A stretch of DNA of 7,736 nt from Acholeplasmataceae bacterium. GTDB taxonomy: Bacteria > Bacillota_I > Bacilli_A > ML615J-28 > CAG-698. Within the stretch, counting starts at the first letter, position 1; every line of letters starts with the position of its first letter. Location: the NCBI GenBank assembly GCA_012840905.1, contig DUVT01000293.1, forward strand, positions 1 through 7,736, read 5' to 3'. The position numbers were made by a program, and so were the translations under genes. Positions 7,312 to 7,736 of this stretch are shown here, piece after piece. Below the pieces are notes generated by a model, which saw nothing but the letters and a program-made list of their open reading frames with translations, searched no databases and was not told the origin of the DNA.

Positions 7312-7381
7312 ATCAATATTTTTAACCAAAATTTACATTTCATAAGAAGAAAAGCAAAATCTTTTTTTATCAATATTTTTC

Positions 7382-7410
7382 TTGATTTTTTCCTTAGTTT
7401 TTGGTAAAAT
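7382..7410 (+). promoter_or_regulatory. Promoter of rpsT (extended -10)
   Basis: TTGATT (7382-7387) and TAAAAT (7405-7410) are 17 nt apart, and TGG directly precedes the -10, giving an extended TGn element. The start of transcription is expected near 7417, leaving a leader of about 22 nt with GGAGGT at 7427-7432. This is a strong promoter pattern, as expected for a ribosomal protein gene. Confidence 0.75.
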
Positions 7411-7438
7411 AAAATGTATATCATTTGGAGGTATTAAA

Positions 7439-7702
7439 ATGGCTAACATTAAACAACAAGCTAAACGTAATTTAACAAATGAAAAGAAAAGACTACAAAA
7501 CGCTGCTTTCAAATCATCAATCAAAACAGCTATTAAGAAATTTGAAACAGCTGTACAAAATAATAACTTAGAAGAAGCGAAAGCAAACTTTAACGATGCT
7601 AATAAAAAATTAGATAAAGCTTTAGCTAAAGGTCTTTTCCACAAAAATAAAGTGAGTAGAATGAAATCTCACATTTCTAAATTACTAAATACAATAGCTT
7701 AA
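7439..7702 (+). CDS. rpsT: 30S ribosomal protein S20
   Basis: S20 binds 16S rRNA early in assembly of the small ribosomal subunit. The 87-aa product has the normal length and the family pattern: MANIKQQAKR at the N-terminus, Lys-rich helices, KSSIKTAIKKFE (25-36), and LDKALAKGLFHKNKVSRMKS (58-77). The start ATG is preceded by GGAGGT (7427-7432) with a 6-nt gap. A longer reading from TTG at 7382 would start inside the promoter and is rejected. The gene is single, between its own promoter and terminator, and diverges from gpr, an arrangement common in Bacillota (rpsT next to gpr). Confidence 0.98.
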   Translation: MANIKQQAKRNLTNEKKRLQNAAFKSSIKTAIKKFETAVQNNNLEEAKANFNDANKKLDKALAKGLFHKNKVSRMKSHISKLLNTIA

Positions 7703-7736
7703 AAAAACATCCATTTTTAATAATGGATGTTTTTTA
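7702..7736 (+). terminator. rho-independent terminator of rpsT
   Basis: Bases 7702-7715 and 7722-7735 form a perfect 14-bp stem around a 6-nt loop, with the T-run inside the right arm. It begins at the last base of the rpsT stop codon. The A-run on the left arm could let it act on the other strand too; sequence beyond the right edge is not visible. Confidence 0.9.

Noticed and set aside
7300..7329. Ten extra N-terminal codons of gpr from a TTG start
   Set aside because: No ribosome binding site precedes the TTG, while GAGGTGA lies inside this stretch at the right distance from the ATG at 7299.
7382..7438. Nineteen extra N-terminal codons of S20 from a TTG start
   Set aside because: They would cover the promoter and ribosome binding site; the family N-terminus MANIK starts at 7439.
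7300..7438. Sigma-G or sigma-F promoter for gpr
   Set aside because: I searched the minus strand for a GYATR box with a CATnnTA-like partner at normal spacing and did not find one; only weak sigma-A-like hexamers are present.
7333..7644. Minus-strand 103-codon ORF opposite rpsT
   Set aside because: It is antisense to the fully conserved S20 gene and its promoter; the hydrophobic look is the complement of Lys-rich codons.
1..7736. Mycoplasma-type code with TGA as tryptophan
   Set aside because: All Trp codons in the recognised genes are TGG and no conserved protein needs an internal TGA, so the standard bacterial code is the better reading.

Overview
The window is AT-rich DNA from a low-GC Bacillota-type bacterium. 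It carries a conserved Gram-positive chromosomal core: rny, recA, pgsA, a HI0933-family flavoprotein gene, the spore-germination protease gene gpr, and rpsT. The coding style (very AT-rich, short spacers, strong GGAGG ribosome binding sites) suits the Bacilli/Mollicutes boundary (Haloplasma, Izemoplasmatales, Acholeplasma or RF39-like groups); this placement is inference. The code appears to be the standard one: every tryptophan in the recognised genes is TGG, and the conserved proteins contain no internal TGA. An intact gpr points to spore-forming ancestry.

Layout. Bases 2-910 (+) hold the 3' part of a cell-wall amidase gene cut by the left edge. It meets rny (962-2578, -) at a 14-bp perfect hairpin with T-rich tails on both strands, a bidirectional terminator. 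The rny gene has its own sigma-A-type promoter in the 211-bp gap that also holds the recA terminator. recA (2790-3803, -) is directly downstream of pgsA (3815-4429, -), with its ribosome binding site overlapping the pgsA stop codon; a promoter lies just before pgsA. Upstream is a flavoprotein gene (4494-5630, -). A strong hairpin at 5679-5715 separates it from a second minus-strand operon: gpr (6253-7299), an unrecognised 79-codon ORF, and a 92-codon single-pass membrane protein gene. rpsT (7439-7702, +) diverges from gpr with a clear extended -10 promoter and its own terminator at the right edge.

How the genes relate. Most are housekeeping functions: RNA turnover (RNase Y), recombination (RecA), phospholipid synthesis (PgsA) and translation (S20). 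pgsA, recA and rny are near each other in many Bacillota, but cinA, which often lies between pgsA and recA, is absent. The gpr cluster resembles the classical rpsT / gpr / spoIIP / yqxA neighbourhood, but no SpoIIP amidase-type gene is present. Its place is taken by a poorly supported 79-codon ORF whose TGA stop abuts, in the same frame, the ATG of the 92-aa membrane protein. That locus and the amidase with a roughly 80-residue insertion and an Ig-like tail are the least ordinary parts. I see no mobile element, CRISPR array, tRNA or clearly new system.
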